From Flavobacteriia bacterium (GTDB lineage Bacteria > Bacteroidota > Bacteroidia > Flavobacteriales > Weeksellaceae): DNA of 64,000 bases. Under the pieces are notes generated by a model. The model saw only the letters and a program-made list of their open reading frames with translations, had not been told where the DNA came from and did not search any database. Location: assembly GCA_015999765.1 (NCBI GenBank), contig JAECQR010000004.1:124001-188000 (forward strand). The letters run 5' to 3'. Shown piece after piece: positions 43,719 through 53,500 of the stretch. Every line of letters begins with the position of its first letter. Position 1 is the stretch's first letter. The position numbers and the translations under genes were made by a program.

Positions 43719-44138
43719 ATGGAAAAAGTATCTTTAAAAAAATTAGCAACCATTATGAAAAATCTTGATTTCTGCATGATGGTCACCAAAGATGGGCGCA
43801 ACACACTCCATTCACGGCCAATGAGCAACAACGGAAAAGTAGATTACGACGGTGATTCGTATTTCTTTTCGTACCGTGATTCCAACAAAGTAAAACAGAT
43901 CGAAAACAATCCTATGGTGTCGCTGATTTTCCAGACCGATGATATGACTTTTGTCGACTGCTACGGAATGGCAAGCGTAACCGAAAACCGAAAATTGCTT
44001 GAAGAAAAATGGGTAAAGGGTTTGGAGATGTGGTTTCCTGAAGGCATTAATACGGACGGAATCTGCCTCATCAAAGTCTCTGCACACCGGGTACAGTTCT
44101 GGGGTAAAAACGGCGACGGGGAATACAGAACTGAATAA
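43719..44138 (+). CDS. Pyridoxamine 5'-phosphate oxidase-like (general stress) flavoprotein
   Basis: This 139-residue protein has the split-barrel FMN fold of the pyridoxamine-phosphate-oxidase-like general stress proteins: MMVTKDGRNTLHSRPMS, SYFFSYRDSNKVKQIENNPM and a C-terminal AHRVQFWG. It probably binds FMN or a related cofactor; the true substrate is unknown. The next gene follows after 56 bp. Confidence 0.9.
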   Translation: MEKVSLKKLATIMKNLDFCMMVTKDGRNTLHSRPMSNNGKVDYDGDSYFFSYRDSNKVKQIENNPMVSLIFQTDDMTFVDCYGMASVTENRKLLEEKWVKGLEMWFPEGINTDGICLIKVSAHRVQFWGKNGDGEYRTE

Positions 44139-44194
44139 ATCAATTGTACACATTGGGACGATTTTTGCTCATGCGGTGGTATTAAATTTTTACT

Positions 44195-45688
44195 ATGAAT
44201 GCGACGATGATTCAGTTTTTCCACTGGTATTCGGATGGGGACGGTAAATTGTATGACGAAGCTGCAAAAGCTGCCGATTACCTGAAGGAACTGGGAATCA
44301 CAGCGGTTTGGTTTCCGCCTGCCTACAAGGCAAATGGCGGCGGTTATTCTGTGGGTTATGATCCTTATGACCTCTACGATTTAGGAGAATTTGACCAGAA
44401 AGGTACCATTCCGACAAAATACGGAACCAGAGAACAGTACATCGCAGCATGTAATATGCTTCAGAAAAAAGAAATTTCTGTAATCGCCGACATTGTTCTG
44501 AATCATAAAGCCGGAGGAGACAAAACAGAGAAATTTCACGCCGTAAGAGTAAATCCCGAAAACCGCCAGGAAAACATTTCCGAACCTTTCGAGATTGAAA
44601 GCTATACGAAATTTACTTTCCCGGGACGTGGCGACCAATATTCCGATTTCCAGTGGGATTTCAACTGTTTTTCCGGCGTAGATTATGCTGAAGGCGAAGA
44701 ACCGGGAATTTTCCAGATTATCCACGATCACGGTGACGGCTGGGAAGAAATGATTGATGATGAAAAGGGCAATTACGATTATCTGATGTATAACGACATC
44801 GAGCACCGAAACCCTTTCGTGCGGGAAGAACTTAATAATTGGGCAGCCTGGTATCATGATCAGATTCATTTCGACGGCGTCAGGTTGGATGCCGTAAAAC
44901 ACCAGTCTCCAAAATTTTACAAAGAATGGCTTCAGTTGCTGAGGTCCAATACCGGCAAGAACATTTTTGCTGTAGGCGAATACTGGGCGCCCGGCGAACT
45001 GAATTTATTGGAAAAATATATTGAGGCCACCGAGGGTTGTATGAGTCTGTTCGATTCATCGCTTCAGCATAATTTCCATCAGGCTTCGCTTGCAGGGGAA
45101 CATTATGATCTAAGGACGATTTTTGATGAAACCCTCACCCAGTCCAATCCGTTTTTATCCGTAACGGTGGTTGATAATCACGACACCCAGCCTCTTCAGG
45201 AACTCGAAGCACCGGTGGAACACTGGTTTAAACCGCTGGCTTATGCTCTGATTTTACTTAGAGAAAGCGGGTATCCGTGTGTATTTTATCCGGATCTTTT
45301 CGGAGGTCATTATACCGATAAAGACAAAGAAGGCAATGACCAGGAAATATTTCTGAATAAGGTTGAAAAGATTGAGGAACTTTTAAAGGCACGACAGCAG
45401 TTCGCTTATGGTGCACAGAGGGATTATTTTGAGGACGCCAACTGTTTAGGCTGGGTTCGCGAAGGTGATGATGAACATCAGGGTTGCGCTGTGGTGTTAA
45501 GCAATAAAGAGGCGTACGAAAAACCCATGGAAATCGGCTCACAGTATGCCGGCAAAAACTTTTACGATTTCCTAGGCTGGTTTCCTCAGGACGTAACGAT
45601 TGATGAAAACGGGTGGGGCCATTTCCCAGTACCTGCCGGAAATGTAAGTGTTTGGGTTCCAAAACCAGATAGTGAAATACATTCTTAA
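44195..45688 (+). CDS. Cytoplasmic α-amylase (GH13)
   Basis: This 497-residue enzyme has no signal peptide. All catalytic residues of GH13 are visible: nucleophile Asp232 in GVRLDAVKH, acid/base Glu262 in AVGEYW, and Asp330 in VVDNHDTQ; the first conserved region is VIADIVLNHKAGGD. The length and motif spelling fit the intracellular GH13_5 amylases that act on glycogen or maltodextrins. No other glycogen gene is nearby. Confidence 0.95.
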   Translation: MNATMIQFFHWYSDGDGKLYDEAAKAADYLKELGITAVWFPPAYKANGGGYSVGYDPYDLYDLGEFDQKGTIPTKYGTREQYIAACNMLQKKEISVIADIVLNHKAGGDKTEKFHAVRVNPENRQENISEPFEIESYTKFTFPGRGDQYSDFQWDFNCFSGVDYAEGEEPGIFQIIHDHGDGWEEMIDDEKGNYDYLMYNDIEHRNPFVREELNNWAAWYHDQIHFDGVRLDAVKHQSPKFYKEWLQLLRSNTGKNIFAVGEYWAPGELNLLEKYIEATEGCMSLFDSSLQHNFHQASLAGEHYDLRTIFDETLTQSNPFLSVTVVDNHDTQPLQELEAPVEHWFKPLAYALILLRESGYPCVFYPDLFGGHYTDKDKEGNDQEIFLNKVEKIEELLKARQQFAYGAQRDYFEDANCLGWVREGDDEHQGCAVVLSNKEAYEKPMEIGSQYAGKNFYDFLGWFPQDVTIDENGWGHFPVPAGNVSVWVPKPDSEIHS

Positions 45689-45772
45689 AAAGTAAAAATC
45701 AGGCAAAATTATTGCGCATCAATAAATGGTATAATAATGTTCTAATTTTTAATTTATTAGATATTATTTTAC

Positions 45773-45780
45773 TATTTTTG
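45773..45780 (+). promoter_or_regulatory. -7 promoter box of the radical SAM/DNA-repair pair
   Basis: TATTTTTG, 23 bp before the ATG at 45804. Confidence 0.6.
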
Positions 45781-45803
45781 TTCTTTCAACTTAACATAAT
45801 AAA

Positions 45804-47060
45804 ATGAATTTTGAGCGCATTCAGGAAAAATTGGAAATACTGGCAGACGCTGCGAAGTATGATGTTTCCTGTTCTTCCAGTGGCGGCAACCGGAAAAACA
45901 AAGGCGGATTAGGCAACAGCCACGCTTCGGGGATCTGTCATACCTACACGGAAGACGGAAGATGCGTTTCGCTCCTCAAAATTCTTTTAACAAACCACTG
46001 TATATACGATTGTGCATACTGCGTTTCCCGTAAAACGAACGATGTCAAACGCGCCGCTTTTACCGTTGAAGAAGTCGTGGATCTGACCATTAATTTTTAC
46101 CGCAGAAATTATATCGAAGGTTTATTTTTAAGTTCCGGAATTTTTAAAGATTCCGACACCACCATGGAAAGACTGGTTCGCGTTGCAAAAAAATTGCGAC
46201 TCGAACATAATTTTAATGGTTACATTCACCTGAAATCGATTCCCGGCGCGAGTGACGAATTGATGAAGGAAGCCGGATTATACGCCGACAGGCTTTCAAT
46301 CAATATTGAAATTCCCACTGAAAAAGGTCTCAAACTTCTTGCTCCCGACAAGTCGCATTCAGAGATGCTGAAACCAATGAGTCTGGTTAAAAACGAACTG
46401 ATCTTATACAAAGAGGAGAAAAAAACCTTCAGGAAAGTTCCGAAATTCGCACCAGCAGGGCAATCTACCCAGATGATTGTCGGCGCTACAGATGAAACGG
46501 ATTTGAAGATTATTAAAGTCGCCAATCATTTCTATCAGAATTTCAATATGAAACGGGTGTATTACTCAGGTTATGTTCCCGTCCTGGAGGACAGCAGGCT
46601 TCCGTCTATTTTTTCGCAAGTCCCGATGCAACGAGAAAACCGACTATATCAAGCGGATTGGCTCATGAGATTCTACGGTTTTGAAGCCAATGAAATTCTG
46701 GATCCCACCAACCCTTTTCTGGATCTGGAAATCGATCCGAAATTAGCCTGGGCATTGCGAAACCGGGAAAAATTTCCGGTGAATATCAACACCGCTTCCA
46801 AAGAAATGATTTTAAGAGTTCCGGGAATTGGTACGAAATCTACAGGCAAAATTTTAATGGCAAGAAGATTTCAGAAACTCAATCTCGAACATCTTAAGAA
46901 AATGGGCGTAGCCGTAAACCGCGCCAAATATTTTGTGGAATTTGAAAGTACAAACATATTTAACCGATTTATCGATGAGCAGAATTTCCGGAAAATTATC
47001 CTTGCAGGAATGAGTTCGAAATACCAAAATCCATTTTCACAGCAGCTTTCGCTTTTCTAA
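45804..47060 (+). CDS. Radical SAM putative DNA modification/repair protein
   Basis: This 418-residue protein binds a [4Fe-4S] cluster through CIYDCAYC (Cys66, Cys70, Cys73) in LLTNHCIYDCAYC. After the radical SAM barrel it has a helix-hairpin-helix DNA-binding segment (NINTASKEMILRVPGIGTKS, about 332-351). This combination is the putative DNA modification/repair radical SAM family. It overlaps the next gene by one base (TAATG), as these two genes usually travel together. Confidence 0.93.
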   Translation: MNFERIQEKLEILADAAKYDVSCSSSGGNRKNKGGLGNSHASGICHTYTEDGRCVSLLKILLTNHCIYDCAYCVSRKTNDVKRAAFTVEEVVDLTINFYRRNYIEGLFLSSGIFKDSDTTMERLVRVAKKLRLEHNFNGYIHLKSIPGASDELMKEAGLYADRLSINIEIPTEKGLKLLAPDKSHSEMLKPMSLVKNELILYKEEKKTFRKVPKFAPAGQSTQMIVGATDETDLKIIKVANHFYQNFNMKRVYYSGYVPVLEDSRLPSIFSQVPMQRENRLYQADWLMRFYGFEANEILDPTNPFLDLEIDPKLAWALRNREKFPVNINTASKEMILRVPGIGTKSTGKILMARRFQKLNLEHLKKMGVAVNRAKYFVEFESTNIFNRFIDEQNFRKIILAGMSSKYQNPFSQQLSLF

Positions 47061-47821
47061 TGACGACTTTAGTTTACGACGGATCTTTCGAAGGTTTGAT
47101 GACCGCTGTTTTCGAGGTTTTCGAATACCGATTTGAACCTGTGGAAATCATCAGCCGGGAACATTATGCTGAAGATATTTTTTCAACGATTCATGAAGTC
47201 ATCACAGACAGCGAAAAAGCTGACCGCGTCATTAAAACACTCGAAAATAATTTAGGAAAAAGCGGCGTGAAGCAGCTCTTGCTCGTTTATCTTTCTGAAA
47301 GACCTGATTCCGGGAATCTAATTTTGTCTGCGGTAAAACAGTCGGTTAAAAATCCACACGAAAATATCCTGCAGAATTTTGCAGATTCTGATATCATGGA
47401 AATATCTAAAATCTGTAAGAGTATGGGTCGTGAAATTCACCGCCTGCATGCTTTTGTGCGTTTTGAAAAACTGGAAGACGGAACTTTCTTTGCAAAGATC
47501 GAACCGGATTTCAATGTGCTTCCGGTAGGTTTTAAATTTTTTAAGGACCGATACGCAGACCAAAAATGGATGATTTATGACCTGAAAAGAAAATTCGGAA
47601 TCATGTATGATTTGCAACATACAGAATTCTTTTATCCGGAACAGGAGCAGTTCAACACTTTGAAAAATTCAGAACTTCTGCATCACGAAGAAGAGAAGAA
47701 ATATCAGAAACTCTGGCAGCGCTATTTTACAAAAACCAATATTACGGCAAGAAAAAACATGAAACTTCATGTGCAGCATGTCCCGAAACGTTACTGGAAA
47801 TATCTCACGGAAAAAATTTAA
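47060..47821 (+). CDS. Putative DNA repair partner protein (TIGR03915 type)
   Basis: This 253-residue protein begins MTTLVYDGSFEGLMTAVFEV, the family signature, and has a conserved MGREIHRLHAFVRF and a C-terminal MKLHVQHVPKRYWKYLTE. Its stop/start overlap with the radical SAM gene implies a common function. The chemistry of the pair has not been established as far as I know. Confidence 0.93.
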   Translation: MTTLVYDGSFEGLMTAVFEVFEYRFEPVEIISREHYAEDIFSTIHEVITDSEKADRVIKTLENNLGKSGVKQLLLVYLSERPDSGNLILSAVKQSVKNPHENILQNFADSDIMEISKICKSMGREIHRLHAFVRFEKLEDGTFFAKIEPDFNVLPVGFKFFKDRYADQKWMIYDLKRKFGIMYDLQHTEFFYPEQEQFNTLKNSELLHHEEEKKYQKLWQRYFTKTNITARKNMKLHVQHVPKRYWKYLTEKI

Positions 47822-47913
47822 TAATTAAGAATTTTAAGAAAGATTTAATAGAAGACATGCGCAGTGTTTTCAGTAAATTTGAACTTTAATTTTAGCAAAA
47901 AAAAAATAGAAAT

Positions 47914-48972
47914 ATGAGCACAACTCAGGTTAAAGCTTTTGGAACGGAAGCGAAAGATAAAGACTTACAGGAAATGCAGATCGAGCGACGCGATGTGCGG
48001 CCAACAGACATTGAAATTGATATTCTGTACTGCGGCGTTTGCCACAGCGACCTTCACACTGCCCGAAACGACTGGGGCGGAACGAAATATCCTTCAGTTC
48101 CCGGCCATGAAATTATTGGGAAAATCACAAAGGTAGGTTCTGAGGTCACTAAATTTAAAGTAGGCGATTTAGCGGGAGTTGGCTGTCTGGTAGATTCATG
48201 CCGCGAATGCGAAAGCTGCAAGCAAGATCTGGAACAGTACTGCTTAAACGGTTCTACAGGAACTTACAACAGTAAAGACCAGTTCTTGGGCGGACATACC
48301 TTCGGAGGATATTCTGAAAAAGTGGTTGTTGATGAATCTTTTGGACTACTGATCCCTGAAAACCTAGATCTGAAAGCAGTTGCACCATTACTTTGCGCAG
48401 GAATTACAACCTGGTCTCCACTCAAACACTGGAATGTAGGTCCGGGCTCGAAAGTGGCCGTTGTGGGATTGGGTGGTTTAGGTCACATGGCGATTAAACT
48501 GGCAAAAGGTCTTGGCGCAGAGGTAACTTTATTCTCCAGAAGTCCGGATAAAATTCAGGATGCTTTAAATTTAGGCGCTGATGCGGTGGTGATTTCTACC
48601 TATGAAAATGAAATGACCGCGGCAAAAGGCAAATTCGATTTAATTATCGATACAGTGCCTTACGATCACGATATCAATCCGTACATTTCAACATTGGGAG
48701 TCAGCGGAACTTTGGTTTTGGTCGGCTATATCGGCAAAATGGATGACGGACTTTTCACGCCACCAATGATTGGCGGCAGAAGATCTGTTGCAGGTTCTGT
48801 AATCGGCGGAATTAAAGAAACTCAGGAGATGCTTGATTTCTGCGGTGAACATAATATTCTTCCTGAAATTGAAATGATCAACATGCAGGACATTAACACG
48901 GCTTACGAAAGAATGCTGAAAAGTGATGTGAGATACCGATTTGTTATCGATATGCAGAGTTTGAAAAATTAA
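47914..48972 (+). CDS. Zinc-dependent NAD(P) alcohol dehydrogenase (YahK/cinnamyl type)
   Basis: This 352-residue medium-chain dehydrogenase has catalytic zinc ligands Cys40 (CGVCHSD) and His65-Glu66 (PGHE), structural zinc Cys96, Cys99, Cys102 and Cys110 (DSCRECESCKQDLEQYC) and a Rossmann motif VGLGGLGHMA. It most resembles broad-range aldehyde reductases of the YahK/CAD group that use NADPH. It appears monocistronic; its terminator lies inside the end of the converging gene. Confidence 0.95.
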   Translation: MSTTQVKAFGTEAKDKDLQEMQIERRDVRPTDIEIDILYCGVCHSDLHTARNDWGGTKYPSVPGHEIIGKITKVGSEVTKFKVGDLAGVGCLVDSCRECESCKQDLEQYCLNGSTGTYNSKDQFLGGHTFGGYSEKVVVDESFGLLIPENLDLKAVAPLLCAGITTWSPLKHWNVGPGSKVAVVGLGGLGHMAIKLAKGLGAEVTLFSRSPDKIQDALNLGADAVVISTYENEMTAAKGKFDLIIDTVPYDHDINPYISTLGVSGTLVLVGYIGKMDDGLFTPPMIGGRRSVAGSVIGGIKETQEMLDFCGEHNILPEIEMINMQDINTAYERMLKSDVRYRFVIDMQSLKN

Positions 48973-48974
48973 TT

Positions 48975-50303
48975 TCACTGTTGATACAACGACAGTACCT
49001 TATAAATAAATCCGGCTGATTCAGCCGGATTTTTTTTTGACTTGAGGACTTTCTTTGCTGTACAACTTTTTCCGTCGATGGATTCTGTAATTTCCAGCCC
49101 GAGAATTTCAGCCACCATCGGATAAATATTGACGTTTGTGAACTGGCCGATCTTCTTCCCTTTTTTAAAAGCCGGTCCCGAAGCAGCAAAACTCGCCTTC
49201 ATCTTCGGAACTTTGAAAGGATTATAGCCGTGTTTGCCCGGAGTCTTTCGGGCGTTGGGTTCCAGAAATATTTTTGGAGCATCGGGAACGAGTAAAATCT
49301 GTCCGATTCTTCCAAAACGGTCATCGGCTGTGCGGTAATGTAATCTTCTTGGAAATTTTTCGGTGAGATAAACTTTGTAACCTCCGGTTTTATTCCTCCT
49401 TAATTCGCGGTAAACCTCATTAACTTCGATTTCATTTTTTACCGTTATGCGCAGCAAAGTCTGTGCATTGTTAACAATGAAACGGTTTTTATCCTGAAGC
49501 AGAGCCGGAATTTCCAGTGTGCTTTCTACATCTACATCAATCATCCCATGATCCGATACAAAAATGAAATTTACATTCGGAAGCTGTAGCTGGTTCACTT
49601 TATCCATCAGTTTCCCAATAGCGTCGTCGACAAACTTTACCGCATTTTGGACTTCCAGAGATTCAGATCCGTACAAATGTCCGTTTTTATCAACTTCCGG
49701 GAAATAAAAGGTAATGAAATGCGGTCTTTTTTCTTCGGGAAGTTTCAGCCAGTTCAGTACAATATTGATTTTCTCATCTGCGGTAAATTTTTCGTGATAA
49801 TTGTAATAATAGGTAGGTCTTGTTCCGCCGGCGTCGCTGTTTGAAGCTACCCAAAATAAAGATGCTGCCAGCACTCCCTGCTGTTCGGCAAGACTCCAGA
49901 GCGGCGTGCCGCCGAGCCAGGATCCATCGGATATTTTTGACTGCAGACTCATCCCGAAAAGATCATTCCTTTTTTTATCGTAGAAATAATTATCAACAAA
50001 ACCGGTATGCGAGGGATAAAGGCCTGTAATCATGGTGTAATGATTCGGTCCTGTAATAGAGGGATAACTGGGAATTACGGCCTTTGCTGAAACACCGTTT
50101 TCTGCCAGTTTCAGGATATTTTGCGCATTGTATTTTTTGGCATAGTCATGTCGGAAACCGTCGGCAGAAATCAAAATCACATACGGCTTTGAAAGCGCCT
50201 GCACTGAATTTGTCCGGCCGGGAACTACAATCTGAGCCGTATCAGTTTGGGGAAACCCTAATACAGACAGCAAAACAAAAAACCCTAAAAATAATCGTTT
50301 CAT
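48975..50303 (-). CDS. Secreted nucleotide pyrophosphatase/phosphodiesterase (NPP-like)
   Basis: This 442-residue protein has a signal peptide (ending GFPQ) and the alkaline-phosphatase superfamily fold. The NPP metal-site and nucleophile regions are visible: ILISADGFRHDY, then PSITGPNHYTMITGLYPSHTGF with the Thr nucleophile in SITG, DHGMID later, and KHGYNPF near the end. It should hydrolyse nucleotide or other phosphodiester bonds outside the cytoplasm. It starts near 50303 and converges with the adh gene with 2 bp between the stops. Confidence 0.93.
   Translation of the reverse strand: MKRLFLGFFVLLSVLGFPQTDTAQIVVPGRTNSVQALSKPYVILISADGFRHDYAKKYNAQNILKLAENGVSAKAVIPSYPSITGPNHYTMITGLYPSHTGFVDNYFYDKKRNDLFGMSLQSKISDGSWLGGTPLWSLAEQQGVLAASLFWVASNSDAGGTRPTYYYNYHEKFTADEKINIVLNWLKLPEEKRPHFITFYFPEVDKNGHLYGSESLEVQNAVKFVDDAIGKLMDKVNQLQLPNVNFIFVSDHGMIDVDVESTLEIPALLQDKNRFIVNNAQTLLRITVKNEIEVNEVYRELRRNKTGGYKVYLTEKFPRRLHYRTADDRFGRIGQILLVPDAPKIFLEPNARKTPGKHGYNPFKVPKMKASFAASGPAFKKGKKIGQFTNVNIYPMVAEILGLEITESIDGKSCTAKKVLKSKKNPAESAGFIYKVLSLYQQ
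49010..49038 (+). terminator. Terminator of the adh gene inside the end of the NPP gene
   Basis: ATCCGGCTGA/TCAGCCGGAT stem followed by nine T's on the plus strand, 37 bp after the adh stop. On the other strand the same bases encode NPAESAG of the NPP-like protein. Confidence 0.75.
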
Positions 50304-50477
50304 ACTGGAATTTATCTTACAAATTTAAATGAAATTGTCATGGATTCAGGTTAATTTCAGGTAATATGGTTAGAAAAAAGTTAACATAAAATTCAGGCAT
50401 AAGCAACCAAAAAGCTCACTTTACCTCTATATAGTTAACAATTATTAACTAAATTTTAGAAATTATTAATAAAATAT

Positions 50478-50485
50478 TACATTTG
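50478..50485 (+). promoter_or_regulatory. -7 promoter box of the giant T9SS protein
   Basis: TACATTTG, 21 bp before the ATG at 50507, inside a very AT-rich upstream region. Confidence 0.55.
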
Positions 50486-50506
50486 TAGAGAACTCTATAT
50501 TTTACC

Positions 50507-53500
50507 ATGAAAAAACTTTTACTCCTTCTCTACATTTTTATTTCTTTTTCATCCTATGCCCAGCTCGACCGGGAGCATTGGTTTGCACCGATGGTGGATC
50601 GGGTAAGCAACTCCTTTACCTCTAATTTCCAGTCTATCTATATGTCTACCAGTGAGACAATCCCATTTAAAGTTGACGTTTATTTCAATAATACTGTTGT
50701 CGGCAGTGTAACAATAAGTAAAAACAATCCAGACAAATATGAGATTCCATCAGCACTACGTAATAGAATTATTACTACTTCGCAAAGTGATCTGTTCAAA
50801 CCTGTCGCAATGGGATTCTATCTTAAGGGTGATAAACCTTTTTTTGCGAGCTTAAGATTCTCAATTACAAATCACGGTGAGATTCAGACTTCAAAAGGAA
50901 CAGCAGGAATCGGAACCGAATTTCGGGCAGTGATGGCACCTATTACCGTAAACAACAGCATTCTTAACTTCATGACGAGTGTGATGGCTACAGAAGACAA
51001 CACAACTGTAACTGTTACTGAATTTAATCCCAATGTTAGATTTTCGGATAATATTACCCGTACCCAGATTAATTTTACTCTTAATAAAGGACAATCTTAT
51101 ATTATTGACGGAAGAGGAAATAACTTCCAGAATTATACTGGATTTATCGGTGCTAAAATCGTGTCCAATAAGCCTGTAGTAATTGCTAACGGAAACTTTA
51201 ACGGTCAATATGCAGGCAGCTATTCGTTGGCATCTGATATCTTAATGGATCAGGGAGTCCCTATCGATAAATTAGGGAAAACTTTTGTTTTAGTGAAAGG
51301 AAATGGTGCGAACAGCTTCAGTGGTGGCACGGAAACGATGGAAAAAGCCATTGTTGTTGCAGTAAAAGACGGTACACAAATATATCTTAACGGAGGAGCA
51401 ACTCCTGTAGCCACACTCAATGCAGGACAGTCATACCAAACACCCCCAAATAGTTATATCAATCAAGGTATTAATCATTATAACATGTACCTTTCTTCGT
51501 CAGAAGATGTCTATGTTTATCAACTTTTAGGAGGAGTAGCAAGTACAAGTAGTACATCTAATCTAAATGGAGAAGCTACGGGTGGCTTTAATTATATTCC
51601 TCCGCTTAGCTGTTATCTCCCAAAAAAAATTGATGAAATCGGCAAAATAAATGAAAACGAATACGAAGAAAATAATGGCAGCAGTGAAACAGTCCCCACT
51701 AAGCTCAATATTATTACCGAGCGCGGTGCAACTGTTGATGTAAAAAGAAACGGAACATCAATGGTTTTGAGTGCTTTAAACGGACCTTTTGATGTAACCG
51801 GGAATCCTAACTGGGTGACCTATTCAATTCCGGGCATTTATGGAAACATCGCAGTTTTTTCTTCCAAAGCTGTTACCGCAGGAATTTCCGCAGGAAATGG
51901 TGCCGTAGGTTACGGCGGTTATTTTGCAGGATTTTCTTTTATACCCGCCATTACGAAAACTGAAGGAGACTGTTTGCCCGGTGTAAAACTGGAAGTTACG
52001 GAAGGATTTGATTCTTACGAATGGTTGATTAAAAACCCCGACGGAACGTACAGTCCGGCTCCGGGAACCAACAATACTTTTACGTATATTCCGCCACAGG
52101 CAGGGATTTATGCCGTAAAAGTAAAACAGGGATCGTGTGCAGAAATACAGACCCAGGATTTCAAATTCTATAACTGCACCACCTTTACGAATTACGACTT
52201 CAACAGCTGTGGCACCGAGACCATCACCCCCGCATTTGCTTTAAGCAGCCAGGCGGTAAATCCTTCCACCGTTCAGGTCGTAACACCGCCAACAAAAGGA
52301 ACACTGAACATTGCTGCGGACGGAAAAATAACCTATACTGCCAATCCTGGTGTAAGCGGAACCGATACTTTTAAATTTTCTTTCTGCGGAATCGGACCGA
52401 TTCCTGATTGCGAAACCGTGCAGATCACCATTAAAATGATCGAGAAGTACGACAAAGTTCTGGAAGAATGTTCAACTACAGGTATCGCTACTTACAACTT
52501 GACACTGGCTCCTGTTTCTCCTGATACGGATATCACCAAGACCTATTTTACCAGCCAGAACGGTGCTGAAAATGATATCGCTGCGGAGAGGATTTCTAAT
52601 TTCACAGGATATACCACAGCGAATACCTCAGTATATGTCCGTATTAAAAACAGTATCGGCTGCGTTGCGGTGGCAAAAATTGATCTGCGTGCAAAACTGG
52701 CCCCCGAGGTGAAGGAAAATCTTTATACCAAACTGCACTGTGATGAAGATGTGGACGGAAAGATCGACGGAATTTATAAAATTGACTTAACCAGCGTAAC
52801 GCCGACAGTTTTGGTACAGCCTTCCAACTTTGTGGTGAAATATTACGATACCCTTCCAAAAGCAACTGCCGGTCTGAACAATAACATCACAGGGATTTTC
52901 TCCTTTACAGTCAACACTTCTGTATGGATCAGAGTGGATGCGCCGAATGGCTGTTCTCCTGTAATCAAAGAAATTCAGCTGAAAATCGGCACTAAATTCA
53001 CGGTTGCAACACCACAGTCAAAAATCGTCTGCGACACTAACCTGGACAACACAGAAAGCATCAGCCTTAATGACTATCTTTCGATGTTTACCGGCGACAC
53101 TTCAGCGACTGTGAAATTCTTCTCGACATTAGCAAACGCCCAGAACAATACACCTGCAATTACAGGAAATCAGACCATTACTGCAGACAAGACCTTTTAC
53201 TACAGATTCTCGAGAACTGGATTCTGTGATGAAATCGGTGTTCTTAATATTTTATTTAAAAAAGCTACCCCGTCACCCACCCTTCCGGCAAATGTTACCG
53301 TTTGCCAGGGCGGTACGACAATTCTGGATGTGGGAACCGGCTATACGGGAATTCTCTGGAGCACGGGTGCCACCACACAAACGATTACTGCAGGTGCCGG
53401 AACCTATACCGTTGATTTTACGAATGCTGACGGCTGCACCTACCGGCAGACCGTAACGGTAACCGATTCGCCAAAACCACAATGGAATGTTGCGGCTTAC

